Made by a program: the position numbers and the translations under genes. Shown here in pieces: positions 35,779 to 44,329 of a stretch of DNA of 64,000 nucleotides. Each line of letters begins with the position of its first letter. The stretch's first letter is position 1. The DNA lies in contig BJHW01000001.1 in NCBI GenBank assembly GCA_005405945.1, positions 6,634,001 through 6,698,000 of the forward strand, written 5' to 3'. This DNA is from Streptomyces violaceusniger (GTDB lineage Bacteria; Actinomycetota; Actinomycetes; Streptomycetales; Streptomycetaceae). The notes below the pieces were generated by a model. It had not been told where the DNA came from. It saw nothing but the letters and a program-made list of their open reading frames with translations, and searched no databases.

Positions 35779-36333
35779 TTACCGCCCGGGGCCGGACCGG
35801 CTTGTCGAGAACCGGCCCTGCCAGGCCGCCCTCGCACCCGAGTCACCGATCCGGTACACCTGGACGACCGCGCCGACGGCCACGACCAGGGCGATCACCA
35901 GCGCCGCGACGCGCACCGGCAGGGAAGAGGCCAGCCGGGCCACTGTGGACGCCGCGCCCCTGGTGGGGCCGTCGTCCTCCCCGCCGCGCTCTTGTCCCCG
36001 GCGGGGGCCGACCCGGCCGAGCAGCCATACGGCGACGGTGAGCACGAACAGGGCGATCGCCCATGGAGTGAGACCGGGCCCCATTTCGGCGTGCTCCTCC
36101 ACCAGCGAACTCTCCCGCACTCGCTCCTCCAGCCACTCGCCGGACTCGGTGGTCAGCACGACCAGAGCGAGAGTGACCAGCCCCATGCCCGGCAGCACCG
36201 GGCCGAGCCTGCGTGCCGCCGAACGCCACAGCGCGCAGACCACGAGCGCCAACGCCGTCAACGGGACCAGCACCGCCGCGCCGTGAACGAAGAGGGGATG
36301 GCCGGGAACGCCGTTGATCAGTCCGACATCCAC
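35779..36333 (-). CDS. DUF2231 family membrane protein
   Basis: The 184-residue protein begins MDVGLINGVPGHPLFVHGAA; the HPLFVHGAAVLVPL segment is the DUF2231 hallmark. Four hydrophobic segments follow (AALVIALVVAVGAVVQVY near 155). The histidines may bind haem or metal, which is inference. GGAGGAGG lies nine bases before the ATG. It faces the tandem rubrerythrin gene convergently and precedes the hemerythrin gene on the other side. Confidence 0.8.
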   Translation of the reverse strand: MDVGLINGVPGHPLFVHGAAVLVPLTALALVVCALWRSAARRLGPVLPGMGLVTLALVVLTTESGEWLEERVRESSLVEEHAEMGPGLTPWAIALFVLTVAVWLLGRVGPRRGQERGGEDDGPTRGAASTVARLASSLPVRVAALVIALVVAVGAVVQVYRIGDSGARAAWQGRFSTSRSGPGR

Positions 36334-36350
36334 GGGACCTCCTCCAGCAG

Positions 36351-36367
36351 ATGCGCGTAAGGCGCAT
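36351..36367. promoter_or_regulatory. Inverted repeat upstream of the DUF2231 gene
   Basis: ATGCGC-GTAAG-GCGCAT lies about 20 bases before the DUF2231 start codon. It could be an operator or a small hairpin in the leader. Confidence 0.3.
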
Positions 36368-36489
36368 TCGGTAAAGATCTATTGTTTCGGGCGTGCGTGG
36401 CGAATATGTCCATGTGTGGAGGGCGTGCGCGCGTATGGAGCAGCGCCCAGGGCTCGGATGGACGGCCGGTTCCCGCCGACGTCCTCGGG

Positions 36490-36930
36490 TCACGGGGCCA
36501 AGGTGAAGTAGCTCTCCTCCTCCTGGGAGAAATGCAGTCGCAGGACGGTGTGCAGTCCGTAGAGACAGGAGCGCAGGTCGTCGAGTTGGCCCGCGTCCAG
36601 CCCGCCGCGGGCGTGAGCCAGCCGCAGGTGCGTGGCGACGCGTCGGGAAAGGCGCTCGATCTCGGCATGGGCGCGGCTCATGGTGGCGGTGGCCTCGGGG
36701 CCGCCGAGCGCGGGGGCGAGCGCGGGGGCGAGCGCGGGGGCGAGCGCGGGGTAGAGCTGGTGCTCCTCCGCGTACTCGTGCGGCAGGAGTCGCTCGGTCA
36801 GCAGCCGGTGCGTCTCCTCGACGGTCGCCAGGGCCTGGGGGCCCGAGCCGGTGGAGAGGTGGTCGGCGGCGGCGCGTGGCGCTCGGGGTGAAGCGATCAA
36901 CCGCCCTGGGGGACGCCGGGCCTCGCTCAT
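36490..36930 (-). CDS. Hemerythrin HHE-domain protein, probably 5'-truncated
   Basis: The hemerythrin signature is clear: LLPHEYAEEHQLYPALA, MSRAHAEIERL and LRLHFSQEEESYFTLAP, giving the His and Glu ligands of an O2- or NO-binding di-iron site. The first helix of the usual fold is not recognisable. The ATG at 36928-36930 is nominal and lacks a ribosome site, and similarity fades near 36,890, where a phosphotransferase fragment begins on the other strand. PALAPALAPALAPAL reflects a 12-base tandem repeat (36,705-36,755). Relatives of this domain can be C-terminal parts of larger proteins, so it may be a fragment. Confidence 0.65.
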   Translation of the reverse strand: MSEARRPPGRLIASPRAPRAAADHLSTGSGPQALATVEETHRLLTERLLPHEYAEEHQLYPALAPALAPALAPALGGPEATATMSRAHAEIERLSRRVATHLRLAHARGGLDAGQLDDLRSCLYGLHTVLRLHFSQEEESYFTLAP

Positions 36931-37564
36931 CCGGGAAGGATTGATCAACCCGGCCGTACAGTCCGTTTCCCCCGCCCTGCTCTGGCGCGTGGAAGACGAC
37001 GAATGGCTCGTCCTGGGATTCGAGGTCGTGGATGCCGGCCGGTCGGACTTCACACCAGCCTCGCCCGATCTGCCTGGAGTGGCCGACCTCGTTGACCAAC
37101 TCGGGGACCTGCCCCTCCCTGATATCGCCCGAGACTGGCCGGAGAGCCGTTGGGACCGGTTCGCGGTTGACGAGACCGAAGCTGAACTGTTCCGGGGTGA
37201 CGCGCTGCTCCACACCGACATCAACCCCAGCAACCTGATCATCGGGGAACGCGGCCGGTGGATTGTGGACTGGTCCTGGCCGACCCGAGGGGCCAGGTTC
37301 ATCGACCCCGCATGCCTCGTCGTGCAGCTCATCGCCGCCGGGCACACTCCCGAGGCGGCTGAGGGATGGGCGGCCGAGTGCAGGGCATGGGCGGACGCGG
37401 ACCCCACCGCGATCGACGCGTTCGCCGCCGCCACTCGCCGCATGCACCGATCGCGCGCCGACCGGCATCCCGAGGCCTCCTCGCTCGAGGCCATGGCCGC
37501 AGCCGCAGGGGCGTGGGCCGCCCACCGGGGCGTGGCCGAGGCGCCTGGGCAGGCGACGACGTAG
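36913..37564 (+). pseudogene. Aminoglycoside/choline phosphotransferase, 5'-truncated
   Basis: The C-terminal ~215 residues of an APH-type kinase are present: INPAVQSVSPALLWRVEDD, the catalytic loop LLHTDINPSNLIIG, and VDWSWPTRGARFIDPACLV with the metal-binding Asp. The N-terminal lobe with the nucleotide-binding lysine is absent; sequence upstream belongs to the antisense hemerythrin gene. It is most likely non-functional. Confidence 0.65.
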
Positions 37565-37629
37565 GCATGCATGCTGATCGGCCCGGCGCTCGCGTCACCG
37601 GGCGACCGGGCGCCTGGCCAGGGGCTGGG

Positions 37630-37810
37630 CCACCGGGGGATAGCCGCGAATGAGGCGGGAGGGGGTGGGGTCGGAGGGGTGGTGTCCTGGACGCTCACGC
37701 ATATTTGTGGCGCCAATCTCCGGCCCACCCGACGGTCATCGTTCATCGGCGCCGTAAATGTGCGGTCCAGGGCGCCGCCCCGGAGGCCCCGCCCCGGCAC
37801 CCACCACGAA
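37630..37810 (-). repeat. Right copy of the ~180 bp inverted repeat flanking the island
   Basis: Reverse complement of 33345-33526. One G is missing in a G run and about nine bases differ. Beyond the outer end, both copies run into similar GGTG/GCGGGTG-rich low-complexity sequence. Confidence 0.85.
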
Positions 37811-37907
37811 CAGCGCGCGTACCACCCACGGGCCCGCACCAGCACGCCGTACCGGCACCACCCATGCACCCGGCGCACCACCCCAGCACCCGCACCCGGC
37901 GGAACGC

Positions 37908-39671
37908 TCAGGCCAGTACGTCCCGCCACGTGTCCGTCAGCGCCGTTGACACGTCGTACGCGGCGATGGGCGCGCCGTGCGGGGCCGTGGTGCGGCGGGC
38001 GGCCAGGCCGTGGAGGTAGGCGCCGACCGAGGCCGCGTCGCGGGCGGGGAGGCCCGCGGCGAGGAGGGAGCCGATCAGGCCGGACAGCACATCGCCGCTG
38101 CCCGCCGTGGCCAGCCAGCCGACGCCGGTGGGGTTGACGCGTACCGGCTGGTGTTCGGCGGCGATCAGGGTGGTCGACCCCTTCAGCAGTACGGTCGCGC
38201 CGTAGCGCTCGGACAGCGCCCTTACGGCGGCCAGCCGGCCCGCCTCGACCTCCTCGCGGCTCACGCCGAGCAGCGCCGCCGCCTCGCCCGCATGCGGGGT
38301 GAGGATCGTGGCCGCCTCGCGTTTGCGCAGGTCACCGCCGGTGGGCAGCAGGTGGAGCCCATCGGCGTCGACCAGCACCGGGACATCGGAGGCGAGGACG
38401 TCCTCCAGGGAGTGCCGGGCCGCCGCGCCGTCGCCGAGGCCGGGGCCGACGACCCACGCCTGGACCCGGCCCGCCTTGGCCGGGGGCCCGGAGTGGACGA
38501 GGGTCTCGGGGAAGCGCGCGATGACCGTGTCGGCCCCGGGGCCGACGTAGCGCACCGCCCCCGCACCGCCCCGCAGCGCGCCCGAGACGGCCAGTACGGC
38601 CGCGCCCGGGTAGCGGGCCGAGCCCGCGACGACGCCCACCACGCCGCGCCGGTACTTGTCGCTCTCCGCCGAGGGCCGGGGCAGCAGCGCCGCCACGTCC
38701 TCGTGCTGCAGCGCCTCCACGTCGGGGTCGGCCGGGAGGTGGGCGTCCAGGCCGATGTCGACCAGGCGCAGGGCGCCCGTGTGGGTGCGGGCGGGGTCGA
38801 TGAGCAGCCCCGGCTTGTACGCGCCGAAGGTGATCGTGGCGTCCGCGTGTACGGCGGAGCCCCGGACCTCGCCCGTGTCGGCGTCGACCCCGCTCGGCAG
38901 GTCCACGGCGACGACGGTCCCGCGCACCGCCCGCACCAGCCGCTCCGCGTCGGGCCGCAGCCCGCCCTTGCCGCCGATGCCGACGATGCCGTCGATGACG
39001 AGATCGGCCCGGGCCACGGCCGCCTCGGCGTCATCCTTCGCCTCGCTTCCGCCGCCCGTCGGCTCGCGGTCCGCCGCCGCGCCGCCTGAGGTCACGCCGC
39101 CAGCCGCCAGCCCGCCGCTTGGCGCTGCGCTGCCCTCTGCCGCCGGGCCGCCCTCTGCCGCCGGGCCGCCGTCTGTCGCTGCGGTGCCCTCTGCCGCTGG
39201 TCCGCCGCCTGCCGCCGCGCCAGTGCCGCCTGCTGCCGCGCTGCCGCCCGCCGCCACTGCGCCGCCCGCCGCCACTGCGCCGCCTGCCCCCGCGCCGCTG
39301 CCGCCTGCCCCCGCGCCGCCGCCTGCCCTGCCGCCGCCCGGCGCCGCCCCGCCGCCGACGGTCGTCACCCGTCCGCCCGCCGCCCGCAAGGCGGCGAGTC
39401 CGCCCGGGTGGGCCCGGTCGGGGTTGAGCAGTACCGCCGTGACGCCCGCGCCGCGGCGGGCCAGGCGGGCGCCCGCGTAGAGCGCGTCGCCGCCGTTGTC
39501 GCCGCTGCCGACGAGCAGGGCCACCCGGGAGCCGTACACCCGGCCCAGCAGATCGGCGCACGCGGCCGCGAGTCCCGCCGCCGCGCGCTGCATGAGCGCT
39601 CCTTCGGGCAGCCGCGCCATCAGTTCGCGCTCGGCGGCCCGTACGGTCTCGACGCTGTAGGCAATCCTCAT
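37908..39671 (-). CDS. nnr: Bifunctional NAD(P)HX epimerase/dehydratase with low-complexity insert
   Basis: This enzyme repairs hydrated NAD(P)H. Residues 1-240 are the YjeF-N epimerase domain (LVGSGDNGGDALYAGARLA, ADLVIDGIVG), residues ~300-585 the ADP-dependent dehydratase (YPGAAVLAVSGALRGGAG, VDADGLHLL, GWLATAGSGDVLSGLIG). A ~110-residue Gly/Ala-rich stretch (about 106-215, DNA 39,026-39,356) with repeated GGPAAEG splits the epimerase domain, which is atypical. The start is ATG at 39669-39671 (MRIAYSVETVRAAERELM). In other streptomycetes it adjoins acpS. Confidence 0.93.
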   Translation of the reverse strand: MRIAYSVETVRAAERELMARLPEGALMQRAAAGLAAACADLLGRVYGSRVALLVGSGDNGGDALYAGARLARRGAGVTAVLLNPDRAHPGGLAALRAAGGRVTTVGGGAAPGGGRAGGGAGAGGSGAGAGGAVAAGGAVAAGGSAAAGGTGAAAGGGPAAEGTAATDGGPAAEGGPAAEGSAAPSGGLAAGGVTSGGAAADREPTGGGSEAKDDAEAAVARADLVIDGIVGIGGKGGLRPDAERLVRAVRGTVVAVDLPSGVDADTGEVRGSAVHADATITFGAYKPGLLIDPARTHTGALRLVDIGLDAHLPADPDVEALQHEDVAALLPRPSAESDKYRRGVVGVVAGSARYPGAAVLAVSGALRGGAGAVRYVGPGADTVIARFPETLVHSGPPAKAGRVQAWVVGPGLGDGAAARHSLEDVLASDVPVLVDADGLHLLPTGGDLRKREAATILTPHAGEAAALLGVSREEVEAGRLAAVRALSERYGATVLLKGSTTLIAAEHQPVRVNPTGVGWLATAGSGDVLSGLIGSLLAAGLPARDAASVGAYLHGLAARRTTAPHGAPIAAYDVSTALTDTWRDVLA

Positions 39672-39776
39672 GCCCATAGTCTCCCGAACCGCGGGCACTC
39701 CTCGCGTGGAAGCGAGGCACTCCGTGCGGAGAAGCACACACTCCGGTCGGGGGACGGGCCTGAGAGACTGACGGAG

Positions 39777-40929
39777 ATGGACGAGACACCGATGCGTGCC
39801 CGTGCCGTGGTCGACCTGGCCGCACTACGGGCCAATGTGAGGGCGCTGCGCGCCGCGGCACCCACGGCCGAGCTGATGACCGTGGTCAAGTCGGACGCCT
39901 ATGGCCACGGCATGGTCCCCTGCGCCCGCGCCGCCCGCGAGGCGGGTGCGGACTGGCTGGGCGCGGCCACGCCGGAGGAGGCGTTCGCGCTGCGGGCGGC
40001 GGGGGACACGGGCCGGTTGATGTGCTGGCTGTGGACGCCCGGCGGCCCCTGGCGGCAGGCCATCGAGGCGGACATCGACGTCTCGGCCAGCGGGCTGTGG
40101 GCGCTGCGCGAGGCCGTCGCCGCGGCCCGCGCGTGCGGCCGTACCGCGCGGTTGCACCTGAAGGCGGACACCGGGCTGGGCCGCAACGGCTGCCAGCCCG
40201 ACGACTGGCCCGCCCTGGTCGCCGAGGCCCGCGCCGCCGAGGCGGAAGGGGCCATTCGGGTGACGGGGCTGTGGTCCCACTTCGCCTGCGCGGACGAGCC
40301 GGGCCATCCGTCCATCGCCGCCCAGCTGTCGGTCTTCCGCGACATGGTGGCGCACGCCGAACAGGCGGGGCTGCGGCCGGAGGTGCGCCACATCGCCAAC
40401 TCCGCGGCGACCCTGACCGTGCCCGAGTCGCACTTCGACCTCGTCCGGACCGGCGTCTCCACCTACGGCATCTGCCCGAGCCCCGAACTCGGCACGGCCG
40501 CCGACTTCGGGCTGCGCCCGGTGATGACGCTCTCCGCCGCGCTCGCCTCGGTCAAGCGGGTGCCGGGCGGTCACGGCGTCTCCTACGGGCACCGCTATGT
40601 GACCCCCGGCGAGACGACCCTCGCGCTGGTGCCCGTCGGCTACGGGGACGGCATCCCGCGCCATGCCTCGGGCACCGGTCCGGTGCTGGTCGCGGGCAAG
40701 TGGCGGACCATCGCGGGCACGGTCGCCATGGACCAGTTCGTCGTGGATCTGGGCGGCGACACCGCCGCCCCGGGGGACGAGGCGGTGCTGTTCGGTCCGG
40801 GGACCGGGGCGAGCCGACCGTCGAGGACTGGGCGCGCGCCGTGGGCTCGATCTCCTACGAGATCGTGACCAGGATCTCGGCCCGTATTCCCCGCGTTTAT
40901 GTAGGTGAGGACGGGGCACAGGGAACTGA
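39777..40929 (+). CDS. alr: Alanine racemase (frame broken near the C-terminus)
   Basis: Alr makes D-alanine for peptidoglycan. The PLP lysine is K38 in VVKSDAYGHG; the catalytic tyrosine region is GVSYGHRYVTPGE, and VAMDQFVVDLGG follows. At the G run 40799-40802 a missing G hides GEPTVEDWARAVGSISYEI and VTRISARIPRVYV. A second missing G at 40913-40916 would give a stop at 40927-40929, two bases before the next gene; without it the frame would run 500 bases into the hydrolase gene. ATG 39777 has ACGGAG upstream. Confidence 0.9.
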
Positions 40930-40931
40930 CC

Positions 40932-42155
40932 ATGGGCGACGAGAGCACGGCCGTCAGCACGGCAGAGATGGCGACACGAGTCGCGGCGGGGGCCACAGCC
41001 GTGAGCTGGCGCCGGGGCGCCGGATTCGCGGGCGCCGCGATCGGCGTGCTCGCGGCGGGAGCGGCCGCGGGCGTCGCGCTCGAGCGGCTGACGGTCGGCC
41101 GCGGCGTACGGCGCAAGGCGCGGCTCGCCCTGGACGCCGAGGGCCCGTACGGCACACTGCGCGGCACCCCGGGCACGGCGGTCGCCGACGACGGCACCGA
41201 GATCTACTACGAGGTCGAGGAGGTGCGGGAGAACGCCGCCGCGCCCTCACCCCGGCGCAAGCGGCGGTTCGGGCGCCGCGCCCCCACCCCCGTCACCATG
41301 ATCTTCAGCCATGGCTACTGCCTCGCCCAGGACTCCTGGCACTTCCAGCGCTCCGCGCTGCGCGAGGTGGTCCGCACCGTCTACTGGGACCAGCGCTGCC
41401 ACGGCCGCTCGGCGCGCGGCTGCGCCCAGGCGGACGGCGAGGCGATCAGCATCGACCAGCTCGGCCGTGACCTGAAGGCGGTGATCGACGCGGCGGCGCC
41501 CGAGGGGCCGCTGGTGCTCGTCGGCCACTCCATGGGCGGCATGACGATGATGGCGCTGGCCGCGCAGTACCCCGACCTGATCCGCGAGCGCGTGATCGGC
41601 GCGGCCTTCATCGGCACCTCGGCGGGCCGGTTGGGCGAGGTCAGCTTCGGCCTCCCGGTGGTCGGGGTGAACGCGGTGCGGCGGGTGCTGCCCGGGCTGC
41701 TGAAGGCGCTGGGCTGGCAGGCCGACCTGGTCGAGCGGGGGCGGCGGGCGACCGCGGACTTGTTCGCGGGGCTGATCAAGCGCTATTCGTTCGGCTCGAA
41801 GGACGTGGACCCGGGGGTCGCGCGGTTCGCCGAGCGGCTGATCGAGGCCACGCCGATCGATGTGGTCGCGGAGTTCTACCCGGCGTTCATCGCCCACGAC
41901 AAGGCGGCGGCGCTGCCGCACTTCGACGGGCTGCCGGTGCTGGTCCTCGCGGGTGACAAGGACCTCATCACCCCGATGGAGCACAGCGAGGCGATCGCGG
42001 AGCTGCTTCCGGGCGCGGAGCTGGTGATCCTCGAGGAGGCCGGGCACCTGGTGATCCTCGAGCACCCGGAGGTGGTCAACGGCCACCTGACGGAGTTGCT
42101 GTCGCGGGTAGTGGGCGGGGTCGGCGACCGGGCGGGCCGGGGCGTGACGGGCTGA
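40932..42155 (+). CDS. Alpha/beta hydrolase
   Basis: The 407-residue protein has an N-terminal Ala/Gly-rich hydrophobic stretch (GAGFAGAAIGVLAAGAAAGV) that may anchor it, then the hydrolase fold: nucleophile elbow GHSMGGM, Asp in VLAGDKDLITPM and His in EEAGHLVILEHPE. This gene lies between alr and tsaE in Streptomyces generally. Substrate unknown. AGGGAACTGACC precedes the ATG. Confidence 0.85.
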   Translation: MGDESTAVSTAEMATRVAAGATAVSWRRGAGFAGAAIGVLAAGAAAGVALERLTVGRGVRRKARLALDAEGPYGTLRGTPGTAVADDGTEIYYEVEEVRENAAAPSPRRKRRFGRRAPTPVTMIFSHGYCLAQDSWHFQRSALREVVRTVYWDQRCHGRSARGCAQADGEAISIDQLGRDLKAVIDAAAPEGPLVLVGHSMGGMTMMALAAQYPDLIRERVIGAAFIGTSAGRLGEVSFGLPVVGVNAVRRVLPGLLKALGWQADLVERGRRATADLFAGLIKRYSFGSKDVDPGVARFAERLIEATPIDVVAEFYPAFIAHDKAAALPHFDGLPVLVLAGDKDLITPMEHSEAIAELLPGAELVILEEAGHLVILEHPEVVNGHLTELLSRVVGGVGDRAGRGVTG

Positions 42156-42179
42156 GGGGAGTCGGCCCGGGGCTAGGCC

Positions 42180-42223
42180 CTACGTGACGGCGCTTCGCAG
42201 CGGTGCGAAGCGCCGTCACGTAG
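42180..42223 (+). terminator. Perfect 20 bp hairpin after the hydrolase gene
   Basis: Positions 42180-42199 pair perfectly with 42204-42223 around the tetraloop GCGG. Strong intrinsic terminator candidate between the hydrolase gene and tsaE. Confidence 0.75.
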
Positions 42224-42427
42224 AGCCCTGGCGCGAGGCGCCCCGTCGCCGTGGTCCGTACCATCGGCGAGTGTGACTCCGCTCCCTCGCCTGAAGACGG
42301 GGGCTTCCGACCCGAAGGTCGCGGTCCAGCCCGAACCGATCCCTACCGGGACAGAGGGAAAATATCATGGGCCGGAGAAGCAATGCGGCCGCCGACGGAA
42401 GCCGGTGGCCCTCGCGCTAGGAGACAG

Positions 42428-42945
42428 ATGGACGTAGGCACGCGCATCACCGTCACCTCTCCCGACCAGATGCGGGACCTGGGCCGCAGACTCGCCAAGC
42501 TGCTGCGCCCCGGCGATCTGGTGCTCCTCACCGGTGAACTCGGCGCGGGCAAGACGACGCTGACGCGGGGCCTCGGCGAGGGCCTCGGCGTCCGCGGCGC
42601 CGTCACCTCGCCCACCTTCGTGATCGCCCGGGTGCACCCCTCGCTGGGCGACGGCCCGCCGCTGGTCCATGTCGACGCCTACCGGCTGAACGGCGGCCTC
42701 GACGAGATGGAGGACCTGGACCTCGACGTCTCCCTGCCCGACTCGGTGGTGGCCGTGGAGTGGGGCGAGGGCAAGGTCGAGGGGCTGGCGGAGGACCGGC
42801 TGCATGTGGTGATCCAGCGGACGGTGGGCAGCGACATGGCCGTCACGGACACGATGGCCGCCGACGTGGACGACGTACGGGACGTGGTGGTGACGGGCGT
42901 GGGTCATCGCTGGGCGGGGAGGACCTGGCGTCGCTCGCGGGGTAG
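42428..42945 (+). CDS. tsaE: tRNA t6A synthesis ATPase TsaE (frame broken at the end)
   Basis: TsaE drives turnover of the TsaBD complex in t6A37 synthesis. The Walker A motif GELGAGKTT is at 36-44, followed by SPTFVIARVHPSL and HVDAYRLNG, and VAVEWGEG. One G is missing at 42916-42919; with it the protein ends HRWAGEDLASLAG at 42945 (172 residues). Without it, the frame runs through a minisatellite and into the next gene. Confidence 0.9.
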
Positions 42946-42947
42946 TG

Positions 42948-43043
42948 CCGGCGCCACCCGGTCAACCGGCGCCGCCCGGTCAACCGGCGCCGCCCGGTCA
43001 ACCGGCGCCGCCCGGTCAACCGGCGCCGCCCGGTCAACCGGTC
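42948..43043 (+). repeat. 18 bp minisatellite after tsaE
   Basis: About five copies of the unit CGGCGCCGCCCGGTCAAC follow the tsaE stop. In one frame, starting at GTG 42945 and ending at 43157, they encode PAPPGQ repeats (70 residues), but the remainder of that reading frame looks like noise, so I do not call it a gene. Confidence 0.8.
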
Positions 43044-43152
43044 AAGCCGCTGGTAGAGCTCGCGTGCAGATGCCGCGTAGTTTCCGACAAGCCGTCGGCA
43101 TGCTGTTGCATTCCGGGCATCACCCGTGGTCACATGGTGGGAGAAAGCGTGG

Positions 43153-43168
43153 GTTAGGTCTACCTAAC
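43153..43168. promoter_or_regulatory. 16 bp palindrome upstream of a small gene
   Basis: GTTAGGT-CT-ACCTAAC is a perfect palindrome 36 bases before the start at 43205. Its half-site TTAGGT recalls the DmdR/IdeR iron box, but the spacing is five bases too short. Confidence 0.35.
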
Positions 43169-43204
43169 TCCGCTCGACTGCCCCAGGACCCTCAGGAGGC
43201 ACCC

Positions 43205-43432
43205 ATGTCGGCCCACGACCCAGTGGCCGGGACCGGCGCCGCGCGCGACGACCGGTCACCGTCGATGTCGGAGCTCCTGGCGGCGTGTGCGGCGGCGAGC
43301 GCGGTCTCGACGCCCCCGCGGCCGGCCGAGGAGGGGACCCTGGCGTCCGAGGGCGAGACTTTGGCGTCCGAGGAGGAGGCCCCGGCGTCCGTCGAGCCGG
43401 AGGCTGAGGACGAGGAGCGGGACGCGGCGTAA
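43205..43432 (+). CDS. Small acidic protein, unknown function
   Basis: A 75-residue product, MSAHDPVAGTGAARDDRSPS followed by MSELLAACAAASAVSTPP, then repeated acidic LASEGETLASEEEAPAS. AGGAGG precedes the ATG at the right spacing. The SELLAACAAA-AVSTPP core appears to be conserved in streptomycetes at this place, by memory. No domain is recognised. Confidence 0.6.
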   Translation: MSAHDPVAGTGAARDDRSPSMSELLAACAAASAVSTPPRPAEEGTLASEGETLASEEEAPASVEPEAEDEERDAA

Positions 43433-43512
43433 CGGCGCACAGCTACGCCGTCCGGCTACGTCGTCCAGCTACGCCATCCGGCTACGTCGTCCAGCTACGT
43501 CAGCCAGGTCCG

Positions 43513-44079
43513 CTAGGGGACGACGACCACCTTCGTGTCCAACTGCGCGAACTCCCACATCGCCGTGCCGTCCGCCCGGCTCTCCCGGACGGCCCCGGTC
43601 CGCTTGCGCGCGTTCGGGTCCGGCATCGACCCGTCCACCGCCGCGCTGAAACCGAACACGACTCCCCCTTCCGAGTGGAAGACGACGACGTGCTCGACCT
43701 GGACTCCGTCCGATCCGACCCCGCCCTTGTTGCGTGAGGTCACGGAATAGGTCCCCGGGGCGGGGCTGGCCGGGCTGGGGCCCACCTCGAAGGTGCGGCC
43801 GGCCTTGCCGTCGGCGCCGACCAGCCAGACCCGCTTCTCGCCCAGGGCGTAGACGACCCGTACGCCGGTGCCGGAGCGGGCCGGGAGGGCGGTGGACTTC
43901 TTCTTCGCCCCCGCGTCGCCCTTGTCCTTCTTCTTGGACTCGGCGGAGTGCGAGCCGGGCCGGGCCTGGGTCGGATGGTCGGGCGCGGTCGCGGCGGCCT
44001 GGTAACCGAGGAACCCGACGACGCCCAGCGCGGCGGCGGTGAGTACGGCCACAGCTGGCCCGGTACTGCTCCTTGGCAC
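43513..44079 (-). CDS. Membrane-anchored secreted protein, unknown function
   Basis: The 188-residue product has an N-terminal membrane segment (VAVLTAAALGVVGFLGYQAA), a Lys-rich linker (ESKKKDKGDAGAKKKS) and a beta-rich extracytoplasmic domain (GVRVVYALGEKRVWLVGADG, VVFHSEGGVVFGFSAAVDG). It faces the t6A operon in the opposite direction. The YkuD-like pattern HSEGG lacks the cysteine, so I give no enzymatic function. Confidence 0.72.
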   Translation of the reverse strand: MPRSSTGPAVAVLTAAALGVVGFLGYQAAATAPDHPTQARPGSHSAESKKKDKGDAGAKKKSTALPARSGTGVRVVYALGEKRVWLVGADGKAGRTFEVGPSPASPAPGTYSVTSRNKGGVGSDGVQVEHVVVFHSEGGVVFGFSAAVDGSMPDPNARKRTGAVRESRADGTAMWEFAQLDTKVVVVP

Positions 44080-44226
44080 GGCGGCTTCCCTCTCCTGCGG
44101 TCAGTATGCGCTGACGGCCCGTACACACTTACGGTGACGGTAGCACCGGCGCCCGCCGCCCGGCCGCGCTCCGGCCGTCCGGTGACCGAGCTGTTCCACC
44201 GTCGGTACGAAAGCCGGTGGCGAGGC

Positions 44227-44258
44227 TGGCACCGAAGCCGGTACCGGCTTCGGTGCCA
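44227..44258. repeat. 32 bp perfect palindrome upstream of tsaB
   Basis: Each half reads TGGCACCGAAGCCGGT or its complement. The centre is TACC-less and symmetric, so it can cruciform or fold as a 14 bp hairpin in RNA. Diverged copies of CCGGTACCG/ACTGGTACG follow up to 44,300. It sits 72 bases before tsaB, between divergent genes. Confidence 0.6.
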
Positions 44259-44329
44259 AGGCCGGTTCCGACACCGGTACCGACACTGGTACGAAAGAAC
44301 GACCTCCCGGCGCGCCGTAGGCTGTTCTC

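Noticed and set aside
42945..43157. Small gene encoding PAPPGQ repeats
   Set aside because: The reading is caused by the 18 bp minisatellite, starts inside the tsaE stop region, lacks a ribosome site, and the remainder is not protein-like.
43153..43168. DmdR/IdeR iron box
   Set aside because: The half-sites TTAGGT/ACCTAA are separated by two bases instead of seven, so the 19 bp consensus is not met.
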